The translations under genes and the position numbers were made by a program. From contig JAGWIK010000002.1 of NCBI GenBank assembly GCA_028866275.1, positions 1 through 64,000 of the forward strand: a DNA stretch of 64,000 nt, given 5' to 3'. The stretch's first letter is position 1, and the number at the start of each line of letters is the position of its first letter. This document shows, in pieces, positions 51,671 to 63,583 of the stretch. Origin of the DNA: Alphaproteobacteria bacterium (GTDB taxonomy: Bacteria; Pseudomonadota; Alphaproteobacteria; UBA9219). The notes under the pieces are model-generated. The model had not been told where the DNA came from. It saw nothing but the letters and a program-made list of their open reading frames with translations, and did no database searches.

Positions 51671-52222
51671 ATGAAAAACGCGCTTTTGTTGCACGGGCTG
51701 CAAGGCAATCCGGATAATTTCTGGTTCGCGTGGCTGCGCACGCAGCTGGAAGCGCAGGGCTTTGCTGTCGCCGCGCCGCAATTGCCGAATCCGGACGAGC
51801 CGAATCTTGAAATATGGACGCGGTTCGTTTTGAACAATTTATCGCTGGATGCCGAGACGCTGATTGTCGGGCATTCCGCCGGATGCCCGTTGGCCTTGTC
51901 GCTGCTCAACCGCATCGACGCGCCCGTCCGGCGCGCGGTATTGGTCGCCGGTTTTATCCGGTTGAAAGAAATGGAAGATGATAATGTGATGTTGATGAAA
52001 AATCCTGATTGGGAAAAAATCCGGCGCAATGGGCGCGAATTTTTCTTTTTTAATTCTGACAACGACCCGTGGGGATGCAACCATCATCAGGGCGAGGCCT
52101 TGCGCGAAAAACTGGGCGGCACGTTGATTGTCCAAAGCGGCGAAGGCCATTTCGGTTCCAAGATTTTCGACCAGCCTTATGATAGATTTCCCTTGCTGAA
52201 AGACATATGCCTGTTGGCATGA
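51671..52222 (+). CDS. RBBP9/YdeN-type serine hydrolase (alpha/beta)
   Basis: LLHGLQGNPDNFWFAWLRTQLEAQGFAVAAPQLPNPDEP; IVGHSAGCPLALSLL; SDNDPWGCNHHQGEALREKLGG; GEGHFGSK. Confidence 0.88.
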   Translation: MKNALLLHGLQGNPDNFWFAWLRTQLEAQGFAVAAPQLPNPDEPNLEIWTRFVLNNLSLDAETLIVGHSAGCPLALSLLNRIDAPVRRAVLVAGFIRLKEMEDDNVMLMKNPDWEKIRRNGREFFFFNSDNDPWGCNHHQGEALREKLGGTLIVQSGEGHFGSKIFDQPYDRFPLLKDICLLA

Positions 52223-52234
52223 CAAAGGACAAAC

Positions 52235-54010
52235 ATGACGATTTACAGAAAAATACATCAAGCCGTCGGCGCCGCAGTTGACGAAGCGATCACGTCCGGC
52301 GCGTTGACATTATCGACCGACATGCCGGTTTTTGTCGTCGAGCCGCCGCGCGAGGCCGCGCATGGCGATCTGGCTACCAATGTCGCGATGGTTTTGGCCA
52401 AACCCGCGGGCAAACCGCCGCGCGCGATTGCCGACATTTTGAAACCGTTGCTGGCGGCGCATGCCGACGTCACCGGTGTGGAAATCGCGGGGCCGGGTTT
52501 TATCAATCTGCGTTTGCGGCCGGAAATCTGGCTGGACGAAGCGCGGGAAATTATCCGCGCCGGAACGCATTATGGCGACAGCGATGCCGGCCGCGGCGTG
52601 CGCGTCAATGTGGAATATGTGTCGGCGAACCCGACCGGGCCGATGCATGTCGGCCATTGCCGCGGGGCCGTCGTGGGCGACGTGTTGGCGTCGCTGCTGA
52701 AAAAGGCGGGTTACGATGTGTGCCGCGAATATTACATCAATGATGCGGGCGCGCAGGTCGATGTGCTGGCGCGGTCGGTGTTTTTGCGGTACCGCGAAGC
52801 TTTGGGCGAAAATATCGGCGAAATTCCGCAAGGGCTTTATCCCGGCGATTACCTTGTGCCCGTGGGTAAAATGATAGCCGGACAAGACGGCGCAAAATGG
52901 TCGGCGGCGGCGGAAGCGGAATGGTTGCCGCGTTTTCGCGCTATCGCGGTCGATGCGATGATGGCGTTGATCCGCGCCGACCTTGTCGCGTTGAATGTCC
53001 ATCACGACGTATTTATGTCGGAAAAATCTTTGGTCGATAGCGGCAAGGTCGATGCCGCGCTGGCTTTGCTGCAAGGCAAGGGGCTGATTTACGAAGGCGT
53101 GCTGGAACCGCCCAAGGGCAAATTGCCGGATGATTGGGAAGCGCGGCCGCAGACTTTGTTTCGCGCCACCGAATTCGGCGACGATACCGACCGGCCGTTG
53201 AAGAAATCGGACGGAAGCTGGACATATTTCGCCTCCGACATCGCCTATCATTTCGATAAATTTACGCGCGGGTTTCCCTTGATGGTCGATATATGGGGCG
53301 CGGATCACGGCGGTTACGTCAAACGGTTGCAGGCCGCCGTTGCGGCGGTAACCGGCGGGCAGGGACGGCTGGAAGTGCGTTTATGCCAGATGGTCAATTT
53401 GTTGAAAGACGGCCAGCCTTTCAAAATGAGCAAACGCGCGGGAACTTTCGTCACGCTGCGCGATGTCGTCGATGAAGTCGGCGCCGACGTTGTGCGCTTC
53501 ATCATGCTGACGCGCAAAAGCGATGCGCAGCTGGATTTCGATCTGGCCAAGGCATTGGAGCAGACCCGCGACAATCCCGTCTTTTACGTTCAATATGCCC
53601 ATGCGCGGTGCTGTTCGATTTTGCGGCATGCGGCGGAATTGTTCACGCCCGACGAATTAAGCGAGGCGGGGCTGGCCAAGGCGGATTTGTCGAAAATCGC
53701 GTCCGAAGACGAATTGCTGGTTATCAAAAATCTGGCCAACTGGTCGCGCATCGTCGAATCCGCCGCCGCCGCGCAGGAACCGCATCGCGTCGCTTTCTAT
53801 CTGATGGAAACCGCGGCCTCGTTCCATGGTTTGTGGAACAAAGGCAATGACAATGCCGCTTTGCGCTTTATCATTCCCGCCGACAAGCCCTTGACCCATG
53901 CGCGGCTGGCCTTGATCGCCGCCGTGCGTACCGTGTTGCGCAGCGGGCTTGGCGTGCTAGGATGTCAGCCAATGGAGGAATTGCGCAGTGACGCCACCGC
54001 AGCCGCCTGA
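52235..54010 (+). CDS. argS: Arginyl-tRNA synthetase
   Basis: [66 protein letters not shown]. Confidence 0.98.
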   Translation: MTIYRKIHQAVGAAVDEAITSGALTLSTDMPVFVVEPPREAAHGDLATNVAMVLAKPAGKPPRAIADILKPLLAAHADVTGVEIAGPGFINLRLRPEIWLDEAREIIRAGTHYGDSDAGRGVRVNVEYVSANPTGPMHVGHCRGAVVGDVLASLLKKAGYDVCREYYINDAGAQVDVLARSVFLRYREALGENIGEIPQGLYPGDYLVPVGKMIAGQDGAKWSAAAEAEWLPRFRAIAVDAMMALIRADLVALNVHHDVFMSEKSLVDSGKVDAALALLQGKGLIYEGVLEPPKGKLPDDWEARPQTLFRATEFGDDTDRPLKKSDGSWTYFASDIAYHFDKFTRGFPLMVDIWGADHGGYVKRLQAAVAAVTGGQGRLEVRLCQMVNLLKDGQPFKMSKRAGTFVTLRDVVDEVGADVVRFIMLTRKSDAQLDFDLAKALEQTRDNPVFYVQYAHARCCSILRHAAELFTPDELSEAGLAKADLSKIASEDELLVIKNLANWSRIVESAAAAQEPHRVAFYLMETAASFHGLWNKGNDNAALRFIIPADKPLTHARLALIAAVRTVLRSGLGVLGCQPMEELRSDATAAA

Positions 54011-54995
54011 GCGCGAACCCTATGAACGCCAATTATTCGTCGCCGACCGTCCGGTACGTTCCGATTTCGGGCGTTCGGGCGCAACGCGGCGCGGCGGGAC
54101 GGATGCGGCGCGCGAACGCGTCTATGCGCGGCGGCGTTTTTTCACGGTCACGGTTCTTGTGCTGGCGGTTGCCGGCGTGGCCTATGCCATATGGGGGCAT
54201 CATTCCACCCCCGGCGAAATTCCCACAATCATGGCCGAAAGCGGATACCGCAATAAACCGGCCAACCCCGGCGGGATCGACATCCCCAATCAGGATGTCG
54301 CGATTTATAATCAGTTGAAAGATTCCAGCACGCCGCCATTGCCTGTCGAACATTTATTGCCGCCGCCGGAAATGCCGGACGCATCGGCGCATCCGGAATC
54401 TTTTGCAACGCCGCCGCCGGCTGTGGCCTCGCCCGCGTCGACTGTAGAACCTGCGCCGACAGCGGACGCGGCCAAACCGGCTGCGCCGCCGCCCGTGACG
54501 CCCGCGCTTGTAGCCACGACCGTCGCACCGGTGCCGACACCGGCACCTGCGCCTGTAGCCGCGCCTGTAACCGCGCCTGCGGCGGCGCCCGAGGCCGCCG
54601 TGGTTGCCCCCGCGCCGGTTGCGCCGCCATCTGCACCCAAGCAAGTGTTGTCGCCACCGCCTCCGCCTCCGTCTCAGTCTCAGCCACCGTCCCAGCCCCA
54701 GCCTCCGGTTGAAACAAAGGCCACGCCATCCATGCCCGCGGTCAAAACGGGCGGCGTCGTTGTCCAATTGGCGTCCGTTCCCGGCGAAAGCCACGCGCGG
54801 GATTTGATGAAAAAATTGCAGCAGCAATATGCCGCCGCGTTGCAAGGCGTGTCGTTGCACCTGACGCGTGCCGATCTGGGCAAACGCGGCGTTTATTATC
54901 GCATTCAAAGCCAAGGCCTTAGCGAAGAGGCGGCGAATCATCTATGTTCGGCCCTGAAGCAGAAAAACGCCGGGTGCATTCTTGTCAGAAAATAG
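53988..54995 (+). CDS. SPOR domain protein, single TM, Pro/Ala-rich linker (GTG start)
   Basis: [22 protein letters not shown]-terminal [81 protein letters not shown]. Confidence 0.92.
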   Translation: MTPPQPPEREPYERQLFVADRPVRSDFGRSGATRRGGTDAARERVYARRRFFTVTVLVLAVAGVAYAIWGHHSTPGEIPTIMAESGYRNKPANPGGIDIPNQDVAIYNQLKDSSTPPLPVEHLLPPPEMPDASAHPESFATPPPAVASPASTVEPAPTADAAKPAAPPPVTPALVATTVAPVPTPAPAPVAAPVTAPAAAPEAAVVAPAPVAPPSAPKQVLSPPPPPPSQSQPPSQPQPPVETKATPSMPAVKTGGVVVQLASVPGESHARDLMKKLQQQYAAALQGVSLHLTRADLGKRGVYYRIQSQGLSEEAANHLCSALKQKNAGCILVRK

Positions 54996-56028
54996 GCCAA
55001 AACCTGTGATGTTCGGTTGTGCCGGGCCGCGCCTGACGGTGCAGGAACGCGCCTTGCTGCGCGATGCCGATCCGTTCGGGTTCATTTTGTTCAAGCGGAA
55101 TTGCGAAACGCGCGAGCAGGTGCGCGCCCTGATCAATGATTTGCGCGCCGCGACGGGGCGCGAGGATATCGTTATTGCCATCGATCAGGAAGGCGGCCGC
55201 GTGTCGCGCTTGCAACCGCCGGAATGGCCCAAATACCCGTCGGCGCGGACATTCGGCTTGATGTACGAACGTGATCCCGATTGGGGTTTGGAGGCGATAT
55301 CGGCCTATGCGCGGCTGGTGGCGCATGAATTAGCCGGTTTGGGCGTTATCATCAATTGCGCGCCCGTTGTCGATTTATACAACCCCGAGGGCACGCCGGC
55401 CATCGGCGACCGCGCGTTCAGTTCGCGGCCCGGTATTGTGGCGGCTTTGGCGCGGCCTTTGATCGAAACATTCATGGCCAACGGTGTGTTGCCGGTTATC
55501 AAGCATTTGCCGGGGCACGGGCGGTTGGCGCTTGATCCGCACGAATTGTTGCCGACCATCGACGCGCCGCGCGGGGAATTGGAAACTTTGGATTTTATGC
55601 CGTTCGAATTGCTGAAAGACGCGCCGCTGGGCATGAATTCGCACGCCCTATTTACCGCGCTCGACCCTGCCAATCCGGTGTCGTTGTCGCCGGTTATCAC
55701 GCGCGACGTCATTCGCGGCACGCTGGGGTTCGACGGGTTGTTGCTGTCCGACGATCTGACGATGAAGGCGTTAAAAGGCAATGCCGCCGATCTGGCGCGG
55801 CGCGCCATTGCCGCCGGAAACGACGTGGCTTTACATTGCAGCGGCGACGTATCGGAAATGCAGGCGATCTGCATGGCGCTGGAGCCGATGAGCGATGACA
55901 GCTGGGCGCGGTGGGGGCATGCGCGCGCGATGCTGGGCCGGGGCGCGGCGGATTATGACGCCGCCGCGGATGCGGCGCGGCTGGATGTGCTGCTGGGCGG
56001 GCTGGCGGTGTTTGATGCCGTGGGTTGA
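54982..56028 (+). CDS. nagZ: Beta-N-acetylhexosaminidase (TTG 54982 or ATG 55009 start)
   Basis: DPFGFILFKRNCETREQVRALINDLRAATGREDIVIAIDQEGGRVSRL; VIKHLPGHGRLALDPHELLP; LLLSDDLTMKAL. Confidence 0.95.
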   Translation: MSENRPKPVMFGCAGPRLTVQERALLRDADPFGFILFKRNCETREQVRALINDLRAATGREDIVIAIDQEGGRVSRLQPPEWPKYPSARTFGLMYERDPDWGLEAISAYARLVAHELAGLGVIINCAPVVDLYNPEGTPAIGDRAFSSRPGIVAALARPLIETFMANGVLPVIKHLPGHGRLALDPHELLPTIDAPRGELETLDFMPFELLKDAPLGMNSHALFTALDPANPVSLSPVITRDVIRGTLGFDGLLLSDDLTMKALKGNAADLARRAIAAGNDVALHCSGDVSEMQAICMALEPMSDDSWARWGHARAMLGRGAADYDAAADAARLDVLLGGLAVFDAVG

Positions 56029-56113
56029 TAACGGGCTTTAACCATATAAAATATGTGCGTTTGATGGCGGGGCGGGCTATGCTTGCCGCCTGTTGTTTTG
56101 ATTCGGGAAATGA

Positions 56114-56932
56114 ATGACCCAAGCGGCTGAAATCATGGACGAAAACGGCGGCGCGGAACGTGCCGACCTTGTCGTCGCCCTTGACGGGTTCGACGGGCCT
56201 ATCGACCTGCTTTTGTCTCTGGCCAAGGAACAGAAGGTCGATCTGGGCAAGCTCGCCATCTTGCCGCTGGCCGAACAATATTTGGCCTATATTGCCGAAG
56301 CGCGGCGGTTGCGTTTGGAAGTCGCGGCGGATTATCTGGTGATGGCGGCGTGGCTGGCGTTTCTGAAATCGCGTCTGTTATTGCCGGAACAGGAACAGCC
56401 CAAAGACGAAACCGACCCCGTCGCGATGGCGGAAGCTTTGAAATTCCAATTGTTGCGTCTGGAAGCGATGCAGAAAGCGGCGCGGCAGATTCAGGATCGT
56501 CCGCAATTGGGCAGCGATATTTTCCTGCGCGGCATTCCCGAACCGGTCGAGATCGAGGAAAAACCGGTTTATTATCTGACCATTCAGGATTTGATGACGG
56601 CGATCGCCGCGCCGTCGCGCCGCCGCAAGCCCGTGACCTATAACATCGCGCCGACGCGGTTATACAGCTTGCAGGAAAGCGTGTTGCGCCTGCGCGACGT
56701 TTTGGGCGCGATGCCGAGTTGGAGCACATTGCAGGCCTATCTGCCCGACCTGGCGTCGACGGAGCAGATTTTGCAGGTGCGCTCGGCCTTGGCGTCTACC
56801 TTTGCCGCGACGCTGGAACTGGTCAAAAACGGCGAATTGGAGTTACGGCAGGACGGCACGTTCGCGCCCATTTACATGCGCCGTCGTGAAAAACAGCCCG
56901 AAGACGGCGAACAGCAAGCGAGTATGTCATGA
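56114..56932 (+). CDS. scpA: Segregation and condensation protein A
   Basis: LDGFDGPIDLLLSLAKEQKVDLGKLAILPLAEQYLAYI...AADYLVMAAWLAFLKSRLLLP. Confidence 0.95.
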   Translation: MTQAAEIMDENGGAERADLVVALDGFDGPIDLLLSLAKEQKVDLGKLAILPLAEQYLAYIAEARRLRLEVAADYLVMAAWLAFLKSRLLLPEQEQPKDETDPVAMAEALKFQLLRLEAMQKAARQIQDRPQLGSDIFLRGIPEPVEIEEKPVYYLTIQDLMTAIAAPSRRRKPVTYNIAPTRLYSLQESVLRLRDVLGAMPSWSTLQAYLPDLASTEQILQVRSALASTFAATLELVKNGELELRQDGTFAPIYMRRREKQPEDGEQQASMS

Positions 56933-57585
56933 GCGATGAACTGAATCCGTTGAGCCCCGAATTGCGATTGCTGGAAGCGGTGATTTTCGCCAGCGCCGAA
57001 CCTGTCGGCACGGCGATGCTGGCCGCGCAACTGGGCGAAGGCGTCGATGTCGCGCCGCTGTTGCAGCAATTGAAGGATCTATACGCGCCGCGCGGCGTCA
57101 ATCTGGTCGAAACCGCCGGAGTGTGGAGTTTCCGCACCGCCGCGGACATCGCGCCGCATATGAAAATTATCCGCGAACCGCGCCGCAAATTGCCGCGCGC
57201 CGCCGCCGAAGTGCTGGCCATCATTGCCTATCACCAGCCCGTCACCCGCGCCGATATCGAAAGCATTCGCGGCGTCGATACCGGCAAGGGCACGCTGGAT
57301 ATTCTGCTGGAACTCGGCTGGATCCGCCCCGGCAAGCGTCGCGACACGCCGGGCCGCCCGTTGACGTGGCACACCACGACGGAATTTCTGGGCCATTTCA
57401 ATATTGAATCGCTGAAGGATCTGCCGGGACTGGACGATCTGAAGGCCGCCGGATTGCTGGATGCGCGCCCCGTATTGTCGAACCTGCCGCGTGAAAACGA
57501 CGACGGCGCGGACATTACCGACGAAGACAGCGAATATGAAACATGGGTGGCAGAGGCGATCGAGCCGGAAGCCGCCGCGGGATGA
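56929..57585 (+). CDS. scpB: Segregation and condensation protein B
   Basis: LLEAVIFASAEPV; VWSFRTAADIAP...LPRAAAEVLAIIAYHQPVTRADIESIRGVDT. Confidence 0.95.
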   Translation: MSDELNPLSPELRLLEAVIFASAEPVGTAMLAAQLGEGVDVAPLLQQLKDLYAPRGVNLVETAGVWSFRTAADIAPHMKIIREPRRKLPRAAAEVLAIIAYHQPVTRADIESIRGVDTGKGTLDILLELGWIRPGKRRDTPGRPLTWHTTTEFLGHFNIESLKDLPGLDDLKAAGLLDARPVLSNLPRENDDGADITDEDSEYETWVAEAIEPEAAAG

Positions 57586-58451
57586 AGGTGGCGATGTTCG
57601 TCGCTACGCTTGTCGCGCCGCAAGGCGTCGATTTATCCGATGCCCAGCTATCATCCTTTGTCGACGTGACCGGTTGGGCAGGGGGCATCGTCGATCGATC
57701 AACGCGCATTGATGGCCGCGCCGCCGATGTCTTTTTTTCCGGCGCGAGTCCGGAAATAAAGGACATGCCGTTCGATGTCATCATCCAGCCCGCCGCTGGC
57801 CGCCGCAAAAAAATCCTGATCGCCGATATGGAATCGACCATCATCGAACAGGAAATGCTTGATGAATTGGCCGCCGAAATCGGCGTCGGCGCAAAAGTCG
57901 CCGACATCACGCGCCGCGCGATGAATGGCGAGCTGGATTTTGCCGACGCTTTAAAAGAACGTGTTAACTTATTGAAAAATCATAGTGAAGGCCTGTTGCA
58001 TCAAGTCGCCGCGCGCATGACGGTGATGCCGGGGGCCGAAACGCTGGTTGCAAGCATGAAACGCGATGGCGGGCGGGCGTGGCTGGTGTCGGGCGGTTTT
58101 ACCTGTTTTGCAAAGATCGTCGCGCAACGGCTTGGTTTTGATGATTGTTTTGCTAACGAACTGATCGTCGAAAAGGGTGTCATGACCGGCGATGTCGGGA
58201 TGCCGATTCTGGATAAAGACAGCAAGGCGGCGCTGTTAAAACGGGCTTGCGATATTTATGGCTGCGGCATTGGCGAAACGCTGGCGGTCGGTGACGGCGC
58301 CAATGACGTGCCGATGCTGCAGGCCTGTCATAACGGAGGCGGTTTGGCGGTCGCCTTTCATGCCAAGCCGCGGGTTCGCGAGATTGTGGCGAACCAGATC
58401 AATCACGGCGATTTGTCGGCGTTGGTGTATGCGCAGGGACTTGTGCCGTAA
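57582..58451 (+). CDS. serB: Phosphoserine phosphatase
   Basis: [61 protein letters not shown]. Confidence 0.95.
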   Translation: MKVAMFVATLVAPQGVDLSDAQLSSFVDVTGWAGGIVDRSTRIDGRAADVFFSGASPEIKDMPFDVIIQPAAGRRKKILIADMESTIIEQEMLDELAAEIGVGAKVADITRRAMNGELDFADALKERVNLLKNHSEGLLHQVAARMTVMPGAETLVASMKRDGGRAWLVSGGFTCFAKIVAQRLGFDDCFANELIVEKGVMTGDVGMPILDKDSKAALLKRACDIYGCGIGETLAVGDGANDVPMLQACHNGGGLAVAFHAKPRVREIVANQINHGDLSALVYAQGLVP

Positions 58452-58534
58452 CGGTATTTACCCCCTTGATTTTCGGGCGCAACAGGTCGATGTTGCCCTG
58501 CAAACAAGCTTTCCGGCGACTCGGTATTTCTCCC

Positions 58535-58903
58535 ATGTTCGACGCTATTGCCATTAACTACCTGCCTATTATGGTTTTTTTAGCTATCGCGGTCTTTATC
58601 GCGGGCGCGGCGGTGGGGCTGTCTTTTATCCTTGCCAAACAAAACCCCGATTCCGAGAAGATATCGGCCTATGAATGCGGTTTTCCGGCCTTCAGCGATG
58701 CGCGCGCCAAATTCGACGTGCGGTTCTATCTGGTGTCGATTTTGTTTATCATTTTCGACCTTGAAATCGCCTTTTTGTTCCCGTGGGCCATATCGCTGGG
58801 CGATATCGGTTTGTTCGGTTTCTGGTCGATGATGCTGTTTCTGGCGGTTTTGACCGTCGGGTTCATTTACGAATGGAAAAAGGGAGCGCTGGAATGGGAA
58901 TAA
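58535..58903 (+). CDS. nuoA: NADH-quinone oxidoreductase subunit A
   Basis: [48 protein letters not shown]. Confidence 0.96.
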   Translation: MFDAIAINYLPIMVFLAIAVFIAGAAVGLSFILAKQNPDSEKISAYECGFPAFSDARAKFDVRFYLVSILFIIFDLEIAFLFPWAISLGDIGLFGFWSMMLFLAVLTVGFIYEWKKGALEWE

Positions 58904-59427
58904 CCAGCCAGGTCGAACTTGCCAAAGCCAATGCGCTGGCCGCGCAGTTGGGGCAGGATGTGCACGACAAGGGGTTCGTGCTGGCCAAGCTTGACGATTT
59001 GCTGAACTGGGCGCGTACGGGGTCGATGTGGCCGATGACCTTCGGTCTGGCCTGCTGCGGCGTCGAGATGATTCACGCCTATATGGCGCGCTACGATCTC
59101 GACCGGTTCGGCATGATGCCGCGCGCGTCACCGCGCCAGTCCGACGTGATGATCGTCGCCGGAACGCTGACCAATAAAATGGCGCCTGCTTTGCGTAAAG
59201 TCTATGACCAGATGGCCGAACCGCGGTGGGTTATCTCGATGGGGTCATGCGCCAATGGCGGCGGTTATTACCATTATTCCTATTCCGTGGTGCGGGGATG
59301 CGACCGGATTGTGCCGGTCGATGTCTATGTGCCGGGATGTCCGCCTTCGGCCGAAGCGTTGATTTACGGCATCATGCAGTTGCATCGTAAAATTCGGCGC
59401 GGCAATCGGGTTATCAGTCGGGTTTAG
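58894..59427 (+). CDS. nuoB: NADH-quinone oxidoreductase subunit B
   Basis: [30 protein letters not shown]...[28 protein letters not shown]...[13 protein letters not shown]. Confidence 0.97.
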   Translation: MGITSQVELAKANALAAQLGQDVHDKGFVLAKLDDLLNWARTGSMWPMTFGLACCGVEMIHAYMARYDLDRFGMMPRASPRQSDVMIVAGTLTNKMAPALRKVYDQMAEPRWVISMGSCANGGGYYHYSYSVVRGCDRIVPVDVYVPGCPPSAEALIYGIMQLHRKIRRGNRVISRV

Positions 59428-59428
59428 C

Positions 59429-60055
59429 ATGCTTTCTGTCGAACAAATTCAGGACGAAGTCGCGCGTGTCTTAGGCGATGCCGCCATAGACATAACCGCC
59501 GAACGCGGCGAGGTTTGCGTGATGATTCCGCGTCCGCGCATCGCCGAGGCGTTGCAGGCTTTGCGCGATGACGCCGGCACGGCGATGATCCAGCTGGTCG
59601 ATATTTGCGGCGTCGATTATCCCGAACGGCCGGAACGGTTCGATGTGGTGTACCATCTGTTAAGCCTGCGCCACAATGCGCGGCTGCGCATCAAGATACA
59701 GACCGACGAAGCCACGCCGGTGCCGAGCGTGGTCGGCGTGCATCCGTGCGCCGGTTGGTTCGAACGCGAAGCGTGGGACATGTATGGCATCGCTTTTTCC
59801 GGTAACCCCGATTTGCGCCGTTTGTTGACCGATTACGGGTTTGAAGGCCATCCGTTGCGCAAGGATTTCCCGCTGACCGGCTATGTCGAGATGCGCTATG
59901 ACAATGCCGAAAAACGCGTGGTCTATGAACCCGTCAAATTGCCGCAGGATTTCCGCAATTTCGATTTCCTCAGCCCGTGGGAAGGCATGACCGATGTCAA
60001 TACCCGCATGGCGCAGGAAGAAAAACCGGCCGGCGTCGAAGGAAACAAACCATGA
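59429..60055 (+). CDS. nuoC: NADH-quinone oxidoreductase subunit C
   Basis: [38 protein letters not shown]...[43 protein letters not shown]. Confidence 0.97.
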   Translation: MLSVEQIQDEVARVLGDAAIDITAERGEVCVMIPRPRIAEALQALRDDAGTAMIQLVDICGVDYPERPERFDVVYHLLSLRHNARLRIKIQTDEATPVPSVVGVHPCAGWFEREAWDMYGIAFSGNPDLRRLLTDYGFEGHPLRKDFPLTGYVEMRYDNAEKRVVYEPVKLPQDFRNFDFLSPWEGMTDVNTRMAQEEKPAGVEGNKP

Positions 60056-61287
60056 TGCAGGATATGGAATTTCCCGAACGCGAAACCGTCGGCCCCGACG
60101 GCAAGCGCGTGCTGCCTTTTACCGTCAATCTGGGCCCGCAGCATCCGGCGGCGCACGGCGTTTTGCGCATGATTTTGGAAATGGACGGCGAAATCGTCGA
60201 ACGCGCCGACCCGCATATCGGGCTTTTGCATCGCGGCACGGAAAAGCTGATCGAATATAAAACCTATATGCAGGCTTTGCCCTATTTCGACCGGCTGGAC
60301 TATGTCGCGCCGATGAGCCAGGAGCATGCCTTCGCGCTGGCGGTCGAAAAACTGCTGGGCCTCGATGTGCCGTTGCGCGGGCAATATATCCGCGTTCTGT
60401 TTGCCGAAATTTCGCGCATTTTGAACCATATTCTCAACATCACCACATTCGCCATCGACCTTGGCGCGGTGACGCCGTCGCTGTGGGGCTTTGAACAGCG
60501 CGAAGTGTTGATGGAATTTTACGAACGCGCGTCGGGCGCGCGCATGCATGCCAATTATTTCCGTCCCGGCGGCGTGCATCAGGATCTGCCCGAGGGTTTG
60601 GAATCCGATATCGCGACATGGGCGGCGCAATTTCCGCAATTCCTGTCCGACGTCGAAACCTTGCTGAACGAAAACCGCATTTTCCGCCAGCGCACCGTCG
60701 ATATCGGCACGGTAACAAAGGATGAGGCGATTGCATGGGGCTTTTCAGGCCCGATGTTGCGCGCGTCGGGCGTGGCGTGGGATTTGCGGAAATCGCAACC
60801 CTATGACGTTTACGGCCGTATGGATTTCGACGTGCCGGTCGGCAAGACCGGCGATTGTTATGCGCGTTATCTGGTGCGGGTCGAAGAAATGCGGCAATCG
60901 CTGCGCATCATCAACCAATGTCTGAAGGAAATGCCGGCCAGCGATTCAAAAGATGGCGCGGTCATGACGGCAGACCACAAGGTCGCGCCGCCCAAACGGG
61001 CAGATATGAAAATGTCGATGGAAGCGATGATCCATCATTTCAAATTATACAGCGAAGGCTATCACGTGCCCGCGGGCGAAACCTATACCGCGGTCGAAGC
61101 GCCAAAGGGCGAATTCGGCGTTTATCTGATTTCGGACGGCAGCAACAAACCGTATCGCTGTAAAATCCGCGCGCCCGCCTATGCCCATTTGCAGGGCAGC
61201 GATTTCATGTTCCGGGGCCATATGCTGTCGGACGCGGTGGCGACGATCGGCAGCCTTGATATCGTGTTTGGGGAGATTGACCGGTGA
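60052..61287 (+). CDS. nuoD: NADH-quinone oxidoreductase subunit D
   Basis: [62 protein letters not shown]. Confidence 0.98.
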   Translation: MMQDMEFPERETVGPDGKRVLPFTVNLGPQHPAAHGVLRMILEMDGEIVERADPHIGLLHRGTEKLIEYKTYMQALPYFDRLDYVAPMSQEHAFALAVEKLLGLDVPLRGQYIRVLFAEISRILNHILNITTFAIDLGAVTPSLWGFEQREVLMEFYERASGARMHANYFRPGGVHQDLPEGLESDIATWAAQFPQFLSDVETLLNENRIFRQRTVDIGTVTKDEAIAWGFSGPMLRASGVAWDLRKSQPYDVYGRMDFDVPVGKTGDCYARYLVRVEEMRQSLRIINQCLKEMPASDSKDGAVMTADHKVAPPKRADMKMSMEAMIHHFKLYSEGYHVPAGETYTAVEAPKGEFGVYLISDGSNKPYRCKIRAPAYAHLQGSDFMFRGHMLSDAVATIGSLDIVFGEIDR

Positions 61288-61301
61288 TGAATCTGGAATC
61301 C

Positions 61302-61333
61302 CGTCATGATCGCGCAGGCGAGCATCCCATTTG
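61302..61333 (+). repeat. Left 32-bp inverted repeat flanking GIY-YIG ORF
   Basis: CGTCATGATCGCGCAGGCGAGCATCCCATTTG. Confidence 0.9.
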
Positions 61334-61366
61334 TTTCGTTTTTCTTTCGCAAAGAAAGGGAGATGG

Positions 61367-61657
61367 ATGGAGAAGAGCTATTGGGTCTATATCGTTACGG
61401 ACAAGCCGTTCGGTACGATCTATGTTGGCGTCACAAACGATATTGTGCGCCGCGCCGATGAACATCGCCGCGGCCTTGTTAAGGGGTTCACAAGAAAATA
61501 CGGCCTTAAAAAACTGGTCTATTGCGAAGAATATGCGACGGCAATGGAGGCTATTGAACGCGAACATCAAATCAAGCATTGGAATCGCGAATGGAAGATT
61601 CACCGGATCAAGCAACAAAATCCGACTTGGCGAGATTTGTACGAAACTATCCTGTAA
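61367..61657 (+). CDS. GIY-YIG nuclease domain protein (YhbQ/COG2827-like)
   Basis: MEKSYWVYIVTDKPFGTIYVGVTNDIVRRADEHRRGLVKGFTRKYGLKKLVYCEEYATAMEAIEREHQIKHWNREWKIHRI. Confidence 0.93.
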   Translation: MEKSYWVYIVTDKPFGTIYVGVTNDIVRRADEHRRGLVKGFTRKYGLKKLVYCEEYATAMEAIEREHQIKHWNREWKIHRIKQQNPTWRDLYETIL

Positions 61658-61662
61658 AAAAC

Positions 61663-61694
61663 CAAATGGGATGCTCGCCTGCGCGAGCATGACG
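61663..61694 (-). repeat. Right 32-bp inverted repeat flanking GIY-YIG ORF
   Basis: CAAATGGGATGCTCGCCTGCGCGAGCATGACG; reverse complement matches left copy at 31/32. Confidence 0.9.
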
Positions 61695-61705
61695 ATGGTG
61701 CTGGC

Positions 61706-62308
61706 GTGAACATCTCGAAATCATCTGAATCTTTCACCTTTACCCCCGAAAATCTGGCGCGGGCGGAAAAAATCGTCGCCAAATATCCTGAAGGCCGTCA
61801 GGCCAGCGCGGTGTTGCCGTTGCTCGACATGGCGCAGCGGCAAAGCGGCAACTGGCTGCCGCAGGCCGCGCTGGATTATGTTGCCGACTATCTGCAAATG
61901 CCGCCTATCCGCGTTTATGAAGTCGCCAGTTTTTACACCATGTTCAACCTGAAGCCGGTCGGCGAACATTTCGTGCAGGTGTGCACCACGACGCCGTGCT
62001 GGCTGCGCGGATCGGACGGCATTGTCGGCGCGTGCAAGAAAAAGCTTGGCATCGGGCCGGGCGAAAGCACGGCGGACGGCAAATTCACGGTGGTCGAGGT
62101 CGAATGCATGGGCGCCTGCGTCAACGCGCCGATGGTTCAGATTAACGACGATTATTACGAGGATTTGTCGCCCGAACTGATGGAAAAAATTCTCGACGAT
62201 CTGGCCGCGGGGCGCAAACCGCCGCCGGGGTCGCAAACGGGCCGCCGCGGGTCGTGCGCACAGAACGGGCCGACGAGCTTGAAGGAAAAGGCGAAGTCAG
62301 ATGCTTGA
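61706..62308 (+). CDS. nuoE: NADH-quinone oxidoreductase subunit E (GTG start)
   Basis: [45 protein letters not shown]...[23 protein letters not shown]. Confidence 0.96.
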   Translation: MNISKSSESFTFTPENLARAEKIVAKYPEGRQASAVLPLLDMAQRQSGNWLPQAALDYVADYLQMPPIRVYEVASFYTMFNLKPVGEHFVQVCTTTPCWLRGSDGIVGACKKKLGIGPGESTADGKFTVVEVECMGACVNAPMVQINDDYYEDLSPELMEKILDDLAAGRKPPPGSQTGRRGSCAQNGPTSLKEKAKSDA

Positions 62309-63581
62309 AGATAAAGACCGCATTTTCACCAATCTGTATGGCTTCGACGGCTGGAACCTCGCGGCGGCGCGGCGGCGCGGCGTGTGGGACGGCACCGGCG
62401 ACATCATCAAGAAGGGCCAGCCGTGGGTTGTCGAGGAAACCAAGAATTCCGGCCTGCGCGGACGCGGCGGGGCAGGATTTCCCACCGGCATGAAATGGTC
62501 GTTCATGCCCAAGCCTTCGGACAAGCCGCATTATTTATTGGTCAATGCCGACGAATCCGAACCCGGCACATGCAAAGACCGCGATATTTTGCGTTACGAT
62601 CCGCATCGGTTGCTGGAAGGCGTGCTGATCGCCGCCTTCGCCATCAACGCGCATACGGCCTATATCTATGTGCGCGGCGAATATTATAACGAAGCCTCGC
62701 ATTTGCAGCAGGCAATCGACGAAGCCTATTCATATGGCTTGCTCGGCAAAAATGCCTGCGGGTCGGGTTGGGACTGCGACGTTTATTTGCATCGCGGTGC
62801 GGGCGCCTATGTCTGTGGCGAAGAAACCGCGTTGATGGAAAGCCTGGAAGGCAAAAAGGGCCAGCCGCGCAACAAACCGCCCTTTCCGGCGGGGGCGGGG
62901 CTTTATTCATGCCCGACCACGATCAACAATGTCGAAACGATTGCCTCCGTGCCGGAAATTTTGCGTCGCGGCGCGACATGGTTCAGCGGTTTCGGCCGGC
63001 CCAAAAATAACGGCACCAAGCTGTTTTCTATCTCCGGTCATGTTGAACAGCCGTGCAATGTCGAAGAGGCGATGAGCATTCCGCTCAAGGAACTGGTGGA
63101 AAAACATGCGGGCGGTGTGCGCGGCGGGTGGGATAACCTGCTGGCCATCATTCCCGGCGGGTCGTCGACGCCGATTTTGCCGCGCGAAATTTGCGACACC
63201 GTGTTGATGGATTTCGACGCGCTGCGCGAAGTGCGTTCCGGCCTCGGCACCGCGGCGGTCATCGTCATGGACAAATCGACGGACGTTATCTATGCCATCG
63301 CGCGGCTGGCCAAATTCTATATGCATGAAAGCTGCGGCCAATGCACGCCCTGCCGCGAAGGCACGGCGTGGTTGTGGCGCATGATGCAACGCATGGTGCG
63401 CGGCGACGCCACGGTTGCGGAAATCGACCAGTTGCTTGACGTCACCAAGGAAATCGAAGGCCATACCATCTGCGCTTTCGGCGACGGCGCGGTGTGGCCG
63501 GTGCAGGGCCTGATCCGGCATTTCAAGCCGCAGATGATCGAGCGCATCGAGCAATATCGCAAAATAGCAAAGGCGGCGTAG
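62301..63581 (+). CDS. nuoF: NADH-quinone oxidoreductase subunit F
   Basis: [67 protein letters not shown]. Confidence 0.98.
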   Translation: MLEDKDRIFTNLYGFDGWNLAAARRRGVWDGTGDIIKKGQPWVVEETKNSGLRGRGGAGFPTGMKWSFMPKPSDKPHYLLVNADESEPGTCKDRDILRYDPHRLLEGVLIAAFAINAHTAYIYVRGEYYNEASHLQQAIDEAYSYGLLGKNACGSGWDCDVYLHRGAGAYVCGEETALMESLEGKKGQPRNKPPFPAGAGLYSCPTTINNVETIASVPEILRRGATWFSGFGRPKNNGTKLFSISGHVEQPCNVEEAMSIPLKELVEKHAGGVRGGWDNLLAIIPGGSSTPILPREICDTVLMDFDALREVRSGLGTAAVIVMDKSTDVIYAIARLAKFYMHESCGQCTPCREGTAWLWRMMQRMVRGDATVAEIDQLLDVTKEIEGHTICAFGDGAVWPVQGLIRHFKPQMIERIEQYRKIAKAA

Positions 63582-63583
63582 TC

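Larger units (their letters stand above)
61302..61694 (+). mobile_element. Candidate GIY-YIG cassette bounded by inverted repeats
   Basis: GIY-YIG ORF between near-perfect 32-bp inverted repeats, interrupting nuoD-nuoE. Confidence 0.5.

Noticed and set aside
54354-54941. Arg/Gly-rich ORFs antisense to the SPOR protein linker
   Set aside because: Reverse frames of a Pro/Ala-rich low-complexity linker.
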